NCBI GenBank assembly: GCA_016280955.1
Contig: JAEEHV010000022.1
Location: forward strand, 1 to 61,972
Direction of reading: 5' to 3'
Length of the DNA: 61,972 nucleotides
DNA from: Candidatus Gastranaerophilales bacterium
GTDB lineage: Bacteria; Cyanobacteriota; Vampirovibrionia; Gastranaerophilales; Gastranaerophilaceae
The first letter of the stretch is position 1. Each line of letters opens with the position of its first letter. Under the pieces are notes generated by a model that did not search any database, was not told the origin of the DNA, and saw only the letters and a list, made by a program, of their open reading frames with translations. Made by a program: the position numbers and the translations under genes. Of this stretch, positions 52,170-60,835 are shown piece by piece.

Positions 52170-53066
52170 ATGAAAAAAATATTATTAGTTTTATGTTTAA
52201 TTATAACTTTTTGCGGACAGAGCCAAGCTTTTGATATACACAAATTGTCAGATGCAGATATTTTTAACAAGAATACAAGAAGTGTCAGGAATTTATTAAA
52301 TAACCAGATAAAGTATGCTAACAAAGCTGATTTTGATAAATTTATTGCAACCTATTCAAGCGATTACAAAAATGCCGACGGATATGATTTAGAGATTTAT
52401 TCCAAGCTGGTAAAGGATTTATGGAGCAATTACAATAATATTAAATACGGAATAAAGATTAAAAATATAACATTTAACGAAGATGATACCGCAACGGTTG
52501 AACTTTCTGAATATTCACATGCTGATATTCCGGTAACAAAAAAAATGAGCGGTATATTGAACAGTGAAGCTAACAGCATTTATTACTTAAAGAAGGTTGA
52601 CGGGAAATGGAAAGTAACCTCAGACAAGGTTATTGATGAAGTAACATCAATGCTGTACGGAGAGGCTGCAAATCTCGATATAAAACTCAGTGCGCCAAAA
52701 GAAGTTACTCCGGGGTATGAATATTGTGCATCTTTAGAATTTGTACCTCCTAAAGATACTTTTGCAGTGGCATCAATAGCAAAGGATAAAGTTGAATATC
52801 CGCAAAAGCAGGCTCCTGAAGTATTCAGGAAAATGCCGGAAGACAATATACTGGAAAGGTTGTTTGTCTCAAACAAAGATAATGCAAATGAGTATATAAT
52901 AGCATCAATCGGTTTAACAAGAGCCGACATTAAAGATTTAAGCATAAAACTCAGCCTGACCGGCTTTGGATACCAGATTATAAGAGTTAATGTTGTAGAC
53001 AAGCTTTCCGAGAGCGAGACAAAACCTGAAGAGGCAAATGTAACCAAAGATGTCCAAAACAAGTAA
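52170..53066 (+). CDS. Exported uncharacterised protein, 298 aa
   Basis: A Sec signal peptide (MKKILLVLCLIITFCGQSQA; cleavage near residue 20) leads a mature protein. Its first ~130 residues look like an NTF2/SnoaL-type domain (LLNNQIKYANKADFDKFIAT, then INSIYYLKKVDGKWKV-like). A beta-rich C-terminal domain follows. No catalytic motif is seen, and the role is unknown. I choose ATG 52170; an ATG three codons earlier is within the -10 box. Its end overlaps lspA by 17 bp, so the two are coupled. Confidence 0.75.
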   Translation: MKKILLVLCLIITFCGQSQAFDIHKLSDADIFNKNTRSVRNLLNNQIKYANKADFDKFIATYSSDYKNADGYDLEIYSKLVKDLWSNYNNIKYGIKIKNITFNEDDTATVELSEYSHADIPVTKKMSGILNSEANSIYYLKKVDGKWKVTSDKVIDEVTSMLYGEAANLDIKLSAPKEVTPGYEYCASLEFVPPKDTFAVASIAKDKVEYPQKQAPEVFRKMPEDNILERLFVSNKDNANEYIIASIGLTRADIKDLSIKLSLTGFGYQIIRVNVVDKLSESETKPEEANVTKDVQNK

Positions 53067-53520
53067 AATTATATATTTATTTTTATCTTTAATATTTTTT
53101 ATTTTACTGAATTTATTTTTAACTGATTATATTCTGAACAACGGTTATATGCTTGCTGAAAACCCCGTTTTTGATTTAATTTATATAAAAAATCAGGGAG
53201 CGGCTTTTAATATATTTGACGGATGTCGGTGGTTTTTAATAATCTTTTCGGTTGCTGCCGCAGTCGGACTGATGATATATGCCGTAAAAAAGATTGAAAA
53301 ATTTTCGGTATTTTTATTGTTTTTTACTTCAATGCTCGTATCAGGTATTTTCACTAATATGTTTGAACGCTTAATATACGGGTATGTGAGAGATTATATA
53401 AAACTGAATTTCATAAATTTCCCTGTTTTCAATATCAGTGATATTTTTATAAATATCGGTGTTTTTTCAATAATTTTAATTATTCTGAAACGAAGCTACT
53501 TTAATAAAAAATCTGATTAA
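53050..53520 (+). CDS. lspA: Lipoprotein signal peptidase (signal peptidase II)
   Basis: This inner-membrane aspartyl protease removes signal peptides from diacylglyceryl-prolipoproteins. It has four membrane segments. The conserved IKNQGAAFNIF matches the family N-x-G-x-A/S-F block. The catalytic Asp pair fits VRDYIKLNFINFPVFNISDI (first D in VRD, second in ISD). The length of 156 aa is normal. Its start overlaps the upstream exported-protein gene by 17 bp. Confidence 0.93.
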   Translation: MSKTSKIIYLFLSLIFFILLNLFLTDYILNNGYMLAENPVFDLIYIKNQGAAFNIFDGCRWFLIIFSVAAAVGLMIYAVKKIEKFSVFLLFFTSMLVSGIFTNMFERLIYGYVRDYIKLNFINFPVFNISDIFINIGVFSIILIILKRSYFNKKSD

Positions 53521-53529
53521 AACCCGATT

Positions 53530-54696
53530 TTACGGTAATGATATTTCAAAATTACCGTTATAAAAGCGGATATATAGTTTCAGAGTTTCGTCTCTGTATC
53601 CGGATGGCGGCGGATTAAATGTCGGAGTTGCCATAACAGCGGCATAAACCGCATCATTAAGTGTCATATTTGATGACTGTTGTGCAAATGAACGGCTTAC
53701 CAGCTTTCCTGAGGAGTTTATTTTAAATGCAACAGTACATGAACCGTCACCGATAACCTTGGTAAAATCAATTTTCCTTCCGATTGCATTTCTCAGATTT
53801 GCTTTATAGTTTGCAAGCTCTTGTTTTTCTGCCGCAGACTTCGCAGCTTTTTGTTTTGCAGCTTCTTCTGCTGCTTTTTTAGCCTGAGCTTCTTGTTCTG
53901 CCTTCTTTTGTGCAGCTAGACGTGCCTGTTCTTCCGCAAGTTTTTTAGCCTGAGCATCCTGTGCGGCTTTTTGCTTTGCAGCTTCTTCTGCCGCTTTCTT
54001 TTTTGCAGCTTCCTGTGCTGCTTTATCAGTCTTTTGTTTCTGTGTCGTTACTGTTTGCTTTGTTTTATTTTGAGTTGATTTCGGCTGAGATACTTTTGTC
54101 TGAGCAGTTTTTGTTTCGTTCTTTTTTACAGTATTATTTACAAGCGGAATTGTTACCGTTTTCTTCTCGGCAGGTTTTGTCTGTACCTGGACGGGCTGAA
54201 CCTCTTTTTGTTCGGTTTTTTGTGTATTTGCAGCCTGCGGTTTTGGTGCTGGCGGAGTATTATTCCAAAACTTGTCTATAGACGGAATTGTTTTAGATGA
54301 AACGGTTTCTTGTTTTTCCTGAATTTTCAGGTCGTTTTCTTCGGGATTCCAGGCATAAAAAAGTATATAAAAAGCAGTAATTAAACATATACAGAAAAAC
54401 ACTGCCGAAACAAGCTCTATTGAACTGAAAAATCTGCTTAGAGCCGGATATTGCTCCTTAAAAGTTTTCTTCTTTGGTATGTTATTAAAGGTTTTGTATG
54501 AAGGTGCCGGCTGCGGTTTTATTTTTTCTTCCCGAACAACCGTTTTTTCTGTTTTCGGTTGTTCTGATGGAGTTTCTTTATTAATGTCTGCCTGTTTTAT
54601 CTTTTCTGGGGCAGAAATATCAAATTCATCATTTCCGCAATCACAATAATCCGGTTTTTCTTCGTATTCTTTTCCGCATTCCTTACATATATACAT
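53530..54696 (-). CDS. Zinc-ribbon/TolA-TonB-like envelope protein, 388 aa
   Basis: It has an N-terminal cytoplasmic zinc ribbon (CKECGKEYEEKPDYCDCGND; residues 4-23, with C4, C7, C18 and C20). A proline-rich linker follows, then one membrane span (about 97-119). Next is a long periplasmic Ala/Lys/Glu/Gln-rich helix (about 225-295; repeated AAKQKAA/AQKKAEQEAQA units). A C-terminal TonB/TolA domain (about 300-388; VIGDGSCTVAFKINSSGKLV) ends it. TolA/TonB proteins span the periplasm and couple inner-membrane energy to the outer membrane. A zinc ribbon at the front is unusual. No tolQ/R/B or exbBD is adjacent. Confidence 0.8.
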   Translation of the reverse strand: MYICKECGKEYEEKPDYCDCGNDEFDISAPEKIKQADINKETPSEQPKTEKTVVREEKIKPQPAPSYKTFNNIPKKKTFKEQYPALSRFFSSIELVSAVFFCICLITAFYILFYAWNPEENDLKIQEKQETVSSKTIPSIDKFWNNTPPAPKPQAANTQKTEQKEVQPVQVQTKPAEKKTVTIPLVNNTVKKNETKTAQTKVSQPKSTQNKTKQTVTTQKQKTDKAAQEAAKKKAAEEAAKQKAAQDAQAKKLAEEQARLAAQKKAEQEAQAKKAAEEAAKQKAAKSAAEKQELANYKANLRNAIGRKIDFTKVIGDGSCTVAFKINSSGKLVSRSFAQQSSNMTLNDAVYAAVMATPTFNPPPSGYRDETLKLYIRFYNGNFEISLP

Positions 54697-54822
54697 TGTA
54701 CTAAATTACCTGCCTGTAAATTTTGTTTTCTTTGTTACATTATAGTCTGATTCCGTTTGATGTGCAAGAAACCGCAACCGAAACGAGTAAATAAATATTT
54801 ATTGGCTTTTTTGTCGGATATA

Positions 54823-55689
54823 TTATTTCCGGTAAGTGAATACATTAACTGAATTTTTAATTATATTAATATATATATCTTCTTTTAAATTTACCTTTTC
54901 ACCATCAATATGGCAAACCTGCCAATTATTATTAATTAATATATTTTGTGCTTGCATAAATTCAACATTTTTGGAATTCCGCTTAATATTAAAAACAATT
55001 CCCAAAAATTCAAAGAAAAATATTACAGGATTTGTTGTTTTAAGAATAAAAATATCAATTAAACCGTCATCGAGGGTTGAGTTTTTTGCAACCGAAACCA
55101 GATTTTTATACATATTTGATGCATTAGCAAAGATAATTGATGAAGCATTTATTTCACGCATATCCTCGTCAATCTTAAACTGAAACATTTTCTTTTTTAA
55201 CCTTAGAGCAAATAAAATCCCTGCAATAAAATAAGCAAAGTATCCGAATTTGTTTTTTAATGACTGCGGAGTTTTACAAATAATATCGGAATCATATCCA
55301 AAACCGCATCTTAATATTGACAAATGATCATTTATGCTCATGGTATCAATTTTTTTAACTATATTCTTTTCAATAATTCTTAAATTTTTATTCAGATTAG
55401 TTGAAAGTCCTAATTTTGCAGCAAGCAGATTTGCCGTTCCGCATGGTATTATACCGAGAACCTTATCTGTATTAACAAGATACGGAAGCACCCTGTTAAC
55501 GGTTCCGTCACCACCCATTGCCAAAATTGTATCAAATGGTGATACGTCAAGTTCTTTAAGTTCGTCAATGTCAACAAACTTAAATGACTTTGTATGTTTA
55601 AGTACAAAATCAATCACCTGTTTTTTATACTTTATTGCCTTTTTTCTTCCGGCATTAAAGTTTGTTACTATCAGGACGCAATTCATCAT
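54823..55689 (-). CDS. Diacylglycerol kinase-family lipid kinase, 288 aa
   Basis: The catalytic domain (DAGK_cat) has the nucleotide-binding AMGGDGTVNRVLPYL and IIPCGTANLLAAKLG. The C-terminal beta domain ends NNWQVCHIDGEKVNLKEDI, as in YegS/DgkB/BmrU proteins. It probably phosphorylates diacylglycerol or a related lipid, using ATP. It overlaps the PAP2 phosphatase gene by 4 bp; kinase and phosphatase together suggest lipid recycling. Confidence 0.88.
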   Translation of the reverse strand: MMNCVLIVTNFNAGRKKAIKYKKQVIDFVLKHTKSFKFVDIDELKELDVSPFDTILAMGGDGTVNRVLPYLVNTDKVLGIIPCGTANLLAAKLGLSTNLNKNLRIIEKNIVKKIDTMSINDHLSILRCGFGYDSDIICKTPQSLKNKFGYFAYFIAGILFALRLKKKMFQFKIDEDMREINASSIIFANASNMYKNLVSVAKNSTLDDGLIDIFILKTTNPVIFFFEFLGIVFNIKRNSKNVEFMQAQNILINNNWQVCHIDGEKVNLKEDIYINIIKNSVNVFTYRK

Positions 55690-56279
55690 ACCCGTATTTT
55701 AGAATAAAACATTAATAAAATAAACCCCAAAATGTATGCACCTAATACATCTGTAGGATAATGCACACCGAGCCAGATTCTGCTTAAACCGACAAACAAT
55801 ATCCAGCACAGGGAAAGAGTAATTACGGAATATTTGATAAATTTATTTTGGCAATATTTATAAAAATAATAAATTATCATTCCGTATAATGCAAATGTAA
55901 CAAGACTATGGCTGGAAACATAGCTGAAACTGTGAGGATGAATTACCTGCTGAAGCTCAAACGGAGGTCTTACCCTGTGAATCAGCGGTTTTATTATACA
56001 ATTAAGCAAAAAAGTTACAAGCGGAATTGAGCAGATAAAACCGGCTTTCAGCCACTCTCTTTTTTTCAAAAAATATACCGAGCCGGAAATCAGGGGTATT
56101 GCAATCATTAATGAATACAGCTTGCAATCAGGAAGAAGTGGCAGATACAAGGGTAATTCTCTGAGCAAAGCCTGTATGTGAACAATAACCGATTTGTCCC
56201 ACAAAGTAATTGCAGGACAAATCTTGATAATAATTGTGTAAAGTATAAATACTGTAATTAATATTATTGCTTTTTTCAT
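55686..56279 (-). CDS. PAP2-family membrane phosphatase, 197 aa
   Basis: Five to six membrane spans carry the three PAP2 motifs: KPLIHRVRPP (K-x6-RP), YVSSHSLVTFALYG (PSGH-like, here SSHS) and SRIWLGVHYPTDVLGAYI (SR-x5-H-x3-D). It removes phosphate from phosphatidic acid, undecaprenyl pyrophosphate or similar lipids at the outer face of the inner membrane. The G to S change in the PSGH motif is mild. It is the first gene of the pair with the lipid kinase. Confidence 0.87.
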   Translation of the reverse strand: MKKAIILITVFILYTIIIKICPAITLWDKSVIVHIQALLRELPLYLPLLPDCKLYSLMIAIPLISGSVYFLKKREWLKAGFICSIPLVTFLLNCIIKPLIHRVRPPFELQQVIHPHSFSYVSSHSLVTFALYGMIIYYFYKYCQNKFIKYSVITLSLCWILFVGLSRIWLGVHYPTDVLGAYILGFILLMFYSKIRV

Positions 56280-56333
56280 ACTCTCATATAATATTTTACA
56301 GTTTTAAAATTTAAAAGCAAATATAAACTATAT

Positions 56334-59000
56334 TTATAAAACATTTCCGGCTTCGTCTGTTTTAAACTGCGGAATGAATACTTCTGCATCTTGTAGCAAA
56401 TATTCGTTGCCTTTCCATTCTTGTTTTGAACCGTTATATACTTTTACAGCTCCCGGATTTGCTGCTTTGAATTGTGCTTTAGCCTTTTGTATGTTATCTC
56501 TTGTAGGTCTTATGCCCTGTTCAATCAATTTTTCTTTCATAAGTGTAATAAAACCTTTTCCTTTCGGAACTTTATAATTTGGTTTATGGTTCTCATTTTG
56601 ATTTTCTGGTATTGATGGTGCAGGAGGCTCATTAACAGAAACTCCGCCATTGTTGTTATTTCCGTTGATATTTCCGTTATTTACATTTGTTCCGCCGTTG
56701 CCGGAATTTGACTCGTTGTTGTTTAAATCTGCAATCTGTATTCTGAATGCGGATTTTAAGAAATCATCCATTGACATTACAACATCTACATCAGGATTCC
56801 AGGGGTTAGCTAATATAACCTGTTCATCGGTTACACTTTTAATTGTAAATGCATGGTTGCCGTTCTTAATTACTTTACCGTTAACTTCCTGTGAGCTTAC
56901 TATAAAGCTTGCCGTTGCTGCATAATTTTGTATTGTTCCGTCTACGGTTGCTTTCTTTAATTTTTCAATAATTTGTTTTTTATCAGCATCTAATGCAGGC
57001 GCGATTGCTTTATATGAAGTATCTGCCTCAGCCAATTCACCGCTTTTGCCGGCAACATGCATTTGGAAATCAGAATCAATATAGCAAACCGGAACATTAT
57101 CCATATTCTGAGTTATATAAACTTCGGATGTTTTTCCTGTCATTATAAATATTGCTTCAGCCGTTGTTCCGGAACTTAAATAATCATCACCGTTAATATT
57201 CAAACTTAATCCTTTCATGTAATCGGACGGTTTCAGATTATTTTCATCAAGTGTTTCGGCAACTGATTCACGATACCTTTCGTATGCAATTTCCATCAGT
57301 AAAACATCTTTATCCCCAATTGAATATTTTGAACCGGACTTTAACATTGCCTGCTTAAGTTCATCTGCCGTAATCGTATATTCATCCGGTATATCTATTT
57401 TAGATTCATCGAAATTAGGATCTTTTGCTTTTAAATCTTTTATAAGCTGTTCTCTTGCAATTTTTGCACCGGGTAATTTTACAATAAAATTATCACCGTC
57501 TGCTGCAATTTTATCTTCAAGCAGTTTTGCTCCAGCTTCACTGCTTGCCAGAGAATTAATAGCCGCAAGCAAATAACAATCTCCTCTGCCTTTTTGATAT
57601 GCAGTGTCAAATTTTCCGTCTAATTTGGAAAAATCGTGTTCAGCTATTTTATTACCATCTCCGTCATATATTTCATCTCCGATAAGAATACCGTCTTCAT
57701 CAAATATATTAACAATTTTTTGTTTAATTTTTGTTTTTTCGGCATCTTCGTATATAATTATTTCACTTGCAACACTGCCTGCTACTCTGTTTTCAAGGTT
57801 TGCACCCTCATATTTTTCTTCAACATAGGCACCTCGCTGAAAATATGATTTGGTGGCATAGGTCATTTTACCGTTTTCATCATATCGATAAACAGCATCC
57901 GTTGCTTTGCCGTAACTGTCTTCACTGTGGAAAGTTACTGATTGCTTATTACCATTATCATGATAAAAATACTCCATAACAGACGAAGAATCTTTATACG
58001 CAGGTATTAATTTCCCGTTGTCTATTTTGAATGCTATTCTGTGTTCGGTTGTAGTTTGTTTTTTTAATTTTCCGTCCTGAAATTCGGCAACAGTCACTAT
58101 ACCTTCAGGGCTTTTAGTTGTTGTCTTTTTTGAAACTTTTCCGTTAGCATCGTAGTCATAATGCACATTTGTTGTTTTTTTCTTTTGAACATTCTGACCG
58201 TTAGGAAGAACCATCGGTTTACCGCCAAGAATTTCTTCCGTTACCTCATCGGTTAATTTTCCTGTTTCAGCATCATAGTTATATGTAGTCGTAAGTTTTC
58301 TTGCCGGTTTACCGGCAGTTTTAATCATTGTTTCGGAACTTTCTAATTTTCCTGTTGTTTGATTATAGTTATTTTTTACTGTTTTTGATTCTTTTAAACG
58401 ACCAATTTTATTATATAATTTTGTAGTTGTTTTTATTAATTTATTGTTATCATCATAATCATATTCAATAGTGGTTTTCTTACCTTCCGAATCTACTATT
58501 TCTTTTTTTCTTAAAATCTTACCTGTATCGTATGTACAGGTAGTAACTGTTCCGTTCTTTTCTTCTGTTACAGTGGTTCCTGAACCATCTCTGCTAAAAT
58601 CGGATGTTATTTTTCTGCCATCCGTTGTCTGAACGGTTGTTGCTAATTTTCCTTTGAATTGTCTTTCAACCATGGTTTTAAATTGTTTTAAAATTTTGGC
58701 TGCAGAGTTATGGGAACTATCAGTATTGAATATTTTAAGAATTTCTTTGTCATCAAGAGTTTTATCACTGCCTGCATAATCCGATATAACTTTCTTTAGT
58801 ACAAACGCTTCGTTACTGCTGATTTTTCCGTCTTTGTTAGTATCAAAAACGGATAATGCAGATTGGGTATCGGCTGCTATTGCCATACCTTCAACAAATA
58901 AACTTAATTTTACCTGTTGTTCATTCCCCTGATTATCTTCAATTTTAATAACAATATTGTCATAGTTTGAATTCTGGTTACTTACATTATCTATTCCCAT
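56334..59000 (-). CDS. Modular calpain-like cysteine protease with EF-hand and YD-type repeats, 888 aa
   Basis: Domains in order: an EF-hand loop DTNKDGKISSNE (D53-E64), with a second weaker one about 25 residues on; YD-type repeats at about 130-360 (YDYDDNNKL, YNYDAETGK, YDYDANGK, YRYDENGK); a papain/calpain domain with C475 in GRGDCYLLAA, H716 in NGNHAFTI and N732 in ANPWNP; an Asn/Gly-rich linker; a C-terminal ~80-residue domain ending NPGAVKVYNGSKQEWKGN... and VFIPQF. All three catalytic residues are present. There is no Sec signal. The start at 59000 has AAGGAG; a longer reading to 59051 would run into the sigma-28-type promoter. Calcium-dependent activity is inferred from the EF-hand. 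Confidence 0.85.
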   Translation of the reverse strand: MGIDNVSNQNSNYDNIVIKIEDNQGNEQQVKLSLFVEGMAIAADTQSALSVFDTNKDGKISSNEAFVLKKVISDYAGSDKTLDDKEILKIFNTDSSHNSAAKILKQFKTMVERQFKGKLATTVQTTDGRKITSDFSRDGSGTTVTEEKNGTVTTCTYDTGKILRKKEIVDSEGKKTTIEYDYDDNNKLIKTTTKLYNKIGRLKESKTVKNNYNQTTGKLESSETMIKTAGKPARKLTTTYNYDAETGKLTDEVTEEILGGKPMVLPNGQNVQKKKTTNVHYDYDANGKVSKKTTTKSPEGIVTVAEFQDGKLKKQTTTEHRIAFKIDNGKLIPAYKDSSSVMEYFYHDNGNKQSVTFHSEDSYGKATDAVYRYDENGKMTYATKSYFQRGAYVEEKYEGANLENRVAGSVASEIIIYEDAEKTKIKQKIVNIFDEDGILIGDEIYDGDGNKIAEHDFSKLDGKFDTAYQKGRGDCYLLAAINSLASSEAGAKLLEDKIAADGDNFIVKLPGAKIAREQLIKDLKAKDPNFDESKIDIPDEYTITADELKQAMLKSGSKYSIGDKDVLLMEIAYERYRESVAETLDENNLKPSDYMKGLSLNINGDDYLSSGTTAEAIFIMTGKTSEVYITQNMDNVPVCYIDSDFQMHVAGKSGELAEADTSYKAIAPALDADKKQIIEKLKKATVDGTIQNYAATASFIVSSQEVNGKVIKNGNHAFTIKSVTDEQVILANPWNPDVDVVMSMDDFLKSAFRIQIADLNNNESNSGNGGTNVNNGNINGNNNNGGVSVNEPPAPSIPENQNENHKPNYKVPKGKGFITLMKEKLIEQGIRPTRDNIQKAKAQFKAANPGAVKVYNGSKQEWKGNEYLLQDAEVFIPQFKTDEAGNVL

Positions 59001-59037
59001 AATAACTCCTTCATGTTTAAAGAGATTTATATATATA

Positions 59038-59064
59038 TTTACGGCATTCATTTAAAAAACTTTA
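59038..59064 (-). promoter_or_regulatory. Sigma-28 (FliA)-type promoter
   Basis: On the minus strand TAAAGTTT, 11 bp, GCCGTAAA. The -35 box is a perfect match and the -10 box matches 6 of 8, with exact spacing. The ATG at 59000 is 37 bp downstream. It is the best -35 match among the three in the window. Confidence 0.75.
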
Positions 59065-59100
59065 GGTTATATTAAGTAATTGTTACAATATAATATATAT

Positions 59101-59139
59101 AACAGGCAGCGGTAAATTTTAAATTTACCGCTGCCTGTT
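59101..59139 (-). terminator. Terminator of the radical SAM gene
   Basis: Perfect 19-nt arms AACAGGCAGCGGTAAATTT and complement around a single base. On the minus strand it is followed by an AT-rich tract. It lies 28 bp after the radical SAM stop. Confidence 0.7.
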
Positions 59140-59166
59140 TACTTATAATATGAAAATTAAATTGTC

Positions 59167-60693
59167 TTAATGACAACCGCATCCTGCACACTGACCGTTA
59201 CAGGAATTATTATTTATCACCGGTTTTTCGGTTGAACAGAAGTGATCTCTGTCAACATAATATTCACCTTCAAGCGGGAAAATTGTCATCCAGAGGTTTT
59301 CTCTCCAGTCCTTATCCAGAATTTCTTTTACTTCAGATGAGTATTTATCGATTTCGGAAGTAATTTTAGGATCTGTTAAATATGCTGCAGCATTTTCGTG
59401 AGTTTCATAAGGTTTAAATTCTTCATAGTATTTTCTCAATACATCAGGTCTGTCTACAATCATACAAGGTCTGAGCATATTTCCGTCTTCGTACGGAATA
59501 CCATTTCTGATTGCCTTCATAAACGGTGAAGCAAGAGCTTCCGTCAAAGTACAGTTTTTAACGTTATGAGTTGCAAGGTGGACAAAAGTACAAGGTTCAA
59601 CATCACCTTTCGGATTAACATGAACATACTGTCTGCCGCCTGCAATACAACCCATCATTTCAGGTCCGTCACCCCAGAAGTCAACAGTCATCATTGGAAG
59701 AGTATTTCTTGCATTATAAACAGCTTTTAATATCTGTCTTCTCTGCTCCGCATTTGGAGTTAAGCTTATATCAGGACTGTCACCTACAGGTACATAGTGG
59801 AAGAACCAACTCCACAGACAGCCTTTATCTGATAACATTTGCATAAATTCATCAGATGTAACTTCGTCACAATTTTTACTTGTTGCGGTTATTGATGCAC
59901 CAAAGAAAATACCTGCTTTTTTGAGCATATCCATTTTTTCCATAACCATATCAAAACAGCCTTCACCGCGAATTGCATCCGTATTTTCTTTTAATCCGCC
60001 TATAGAAAACATTGGCTGAACATTGCCGATTCTCTTTAATGTTTCAACTGTTTTTTCAGTAATTAAAGAGCCGTTTGTAAAGGTTATAAATGTGCAATCA
60101 TTAAATTCTTCGCACAGTTCCAAAAATTCTTTTCTCGCAAAGGGTTCGCCGCCTACTATCGGGAATATATGAATACCCATAACATCACGTGCTTCAGTAA
60201 AGATTTCTCTCCATTTATCTTTGGTTAAATCTTCATCAACCGTATATTCATGAGCCCAGCATCCTTTACAGTTAAAGTTGCATCGTTTTGTAATACTTGC
60301 AAGTAAAACCGTAGGTGGGAAAAATCCGTTCTTTTGATTGAATTCCGTACGTTTTCTTAAATTATCACCATAATATCCGTTAACAAAAAAGTTTTTAATC
60401 CATTTATTTCTGCAATTAGGGTGAAGTTCCGTCAAAATTCTTTTCCACCAGAAAAGATGTGCATGTTCGGATTCAAAAAGCCACTGCATTCTTCTTGCAT
60501 GATTTATACCGCCTTTTGAACCTGCAATTTTTTCAAATATTTTTGCTAAGTTAACAAGTTTATTTTTTGAAAAATTATTTCCCAGATAATTAATAGTCTG
60601 GTCAATTATAAAATTATTAAGCTGAAGTTTTAATCCGTCTAAAACTCCCATTGTATTTGATTGCCACATGGCACTTTGTTCTTTAACTCTCAT
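59167..60693 (-). CDS. Radical SAM protein with C-terminal Cys cluster, 508 aa
   Basis: The SAM-cluster motif is TKRCNFNCKGCWAHEY (C-x3-C-x2-C, about residues 134-141). It is followed by IFPIVGGEPFARKEFLELC (the GGEP SAM-binding motif). Later cysteines (MMGCIAGGRQYVHVNPKGDV, EPCTFVHLA, MLRPCMIVD) resemble a SPASM/twitch auxiliary cluster. The last residues (NSCNGQCAGCGCH) form an extra cysteine-rich tail. The substrate is unknown; peptide, lipid or sugar substrates all occur in this group. I choose ATG 60693 with AAGGGA upstream. It is not next to the Ser/Cys-rich peptide gene at 6472. Confidence 0.85.
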   Translation of the reverse strand: MRVKEQSAMWQSNTMGVLDGLKLQLNNFIIDQTINYLGNNFSKNKLVNLAKIFEKIAGSKGGINHARRMQWLFESEHAHLFWWKRILTELHPNCRNKWIKNFFVNGYYGDNLRKRTEFNQKNGFFPPTVLLASITKRCNFNCKGCWAHEYTVDEDLTKDKWREIFTEARDVMGIHIFPIVGGEPFARKEFLELCEEFNDCTFITFTNGSLITEKTVETLKRIGNVQPMFSIGGLKENTDAIRGEGCFDMVMEKMDMLKKAGIFFGASITATSKNCDEVTSDEFMQMLSDKGCLWSWFFHYVPVGDSPDISLTPNAEQRRQILKAVYNARNTLPMMTVDFWGDGPEMMGCIAGGRQYVHVNPKGDVEPCTFVHLATHNVKNCTLTEALASPFMKAIRNGIPYEDGNMLRPCMIVDRPDVLRKYYEEFKPYETHENAAAYLTDPKITSEIDKYSSEVKEILDKDWRENLWMTIFPLEGEYYVDRDHFCSTEKPVINNNSCNGQCAGCGCH

Positions 60694-60782
60694 TGTCTTT
60701 AATCCCTTTTTATTAGTCAATCAAATTTAAACTAACATAAACCTGATTAACATTCAACTCAAATTATTATAATTAAATAATA

Positions 60783-60816
60783 AAAAAGCCGTATATAATT
60801 TAATATACGGCTTTTT
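60783..60816 (-). terminator. Terminator of the EF-hand gene
   Basis: Arms AAAAAGCCGTATAT / ATATACGGCTTTTT with a 6-nt loop. On the minus strand it is followed by T-rich DNA, 20 bp after the stop. Confidence 0.8.
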
Positions 60817-60835
60817 ATTATATTTTTAGTTTGAA

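Noticed and set aside
59001-59051. N-terminal extension of the calpain-like protein
   Set aside because: The extra 17 codons run through the region just downstream of, and into, the sigma-28-type promoter, and they lack a ribosome-binding site. ATG 59000 has AAGGAG.
59167-60693. Radical SAM enzyme as the maturase of the peptide at 6472
   Set aside because: They are 52 kb apart with different promoters. The link would rest only on both being Cys-rich.
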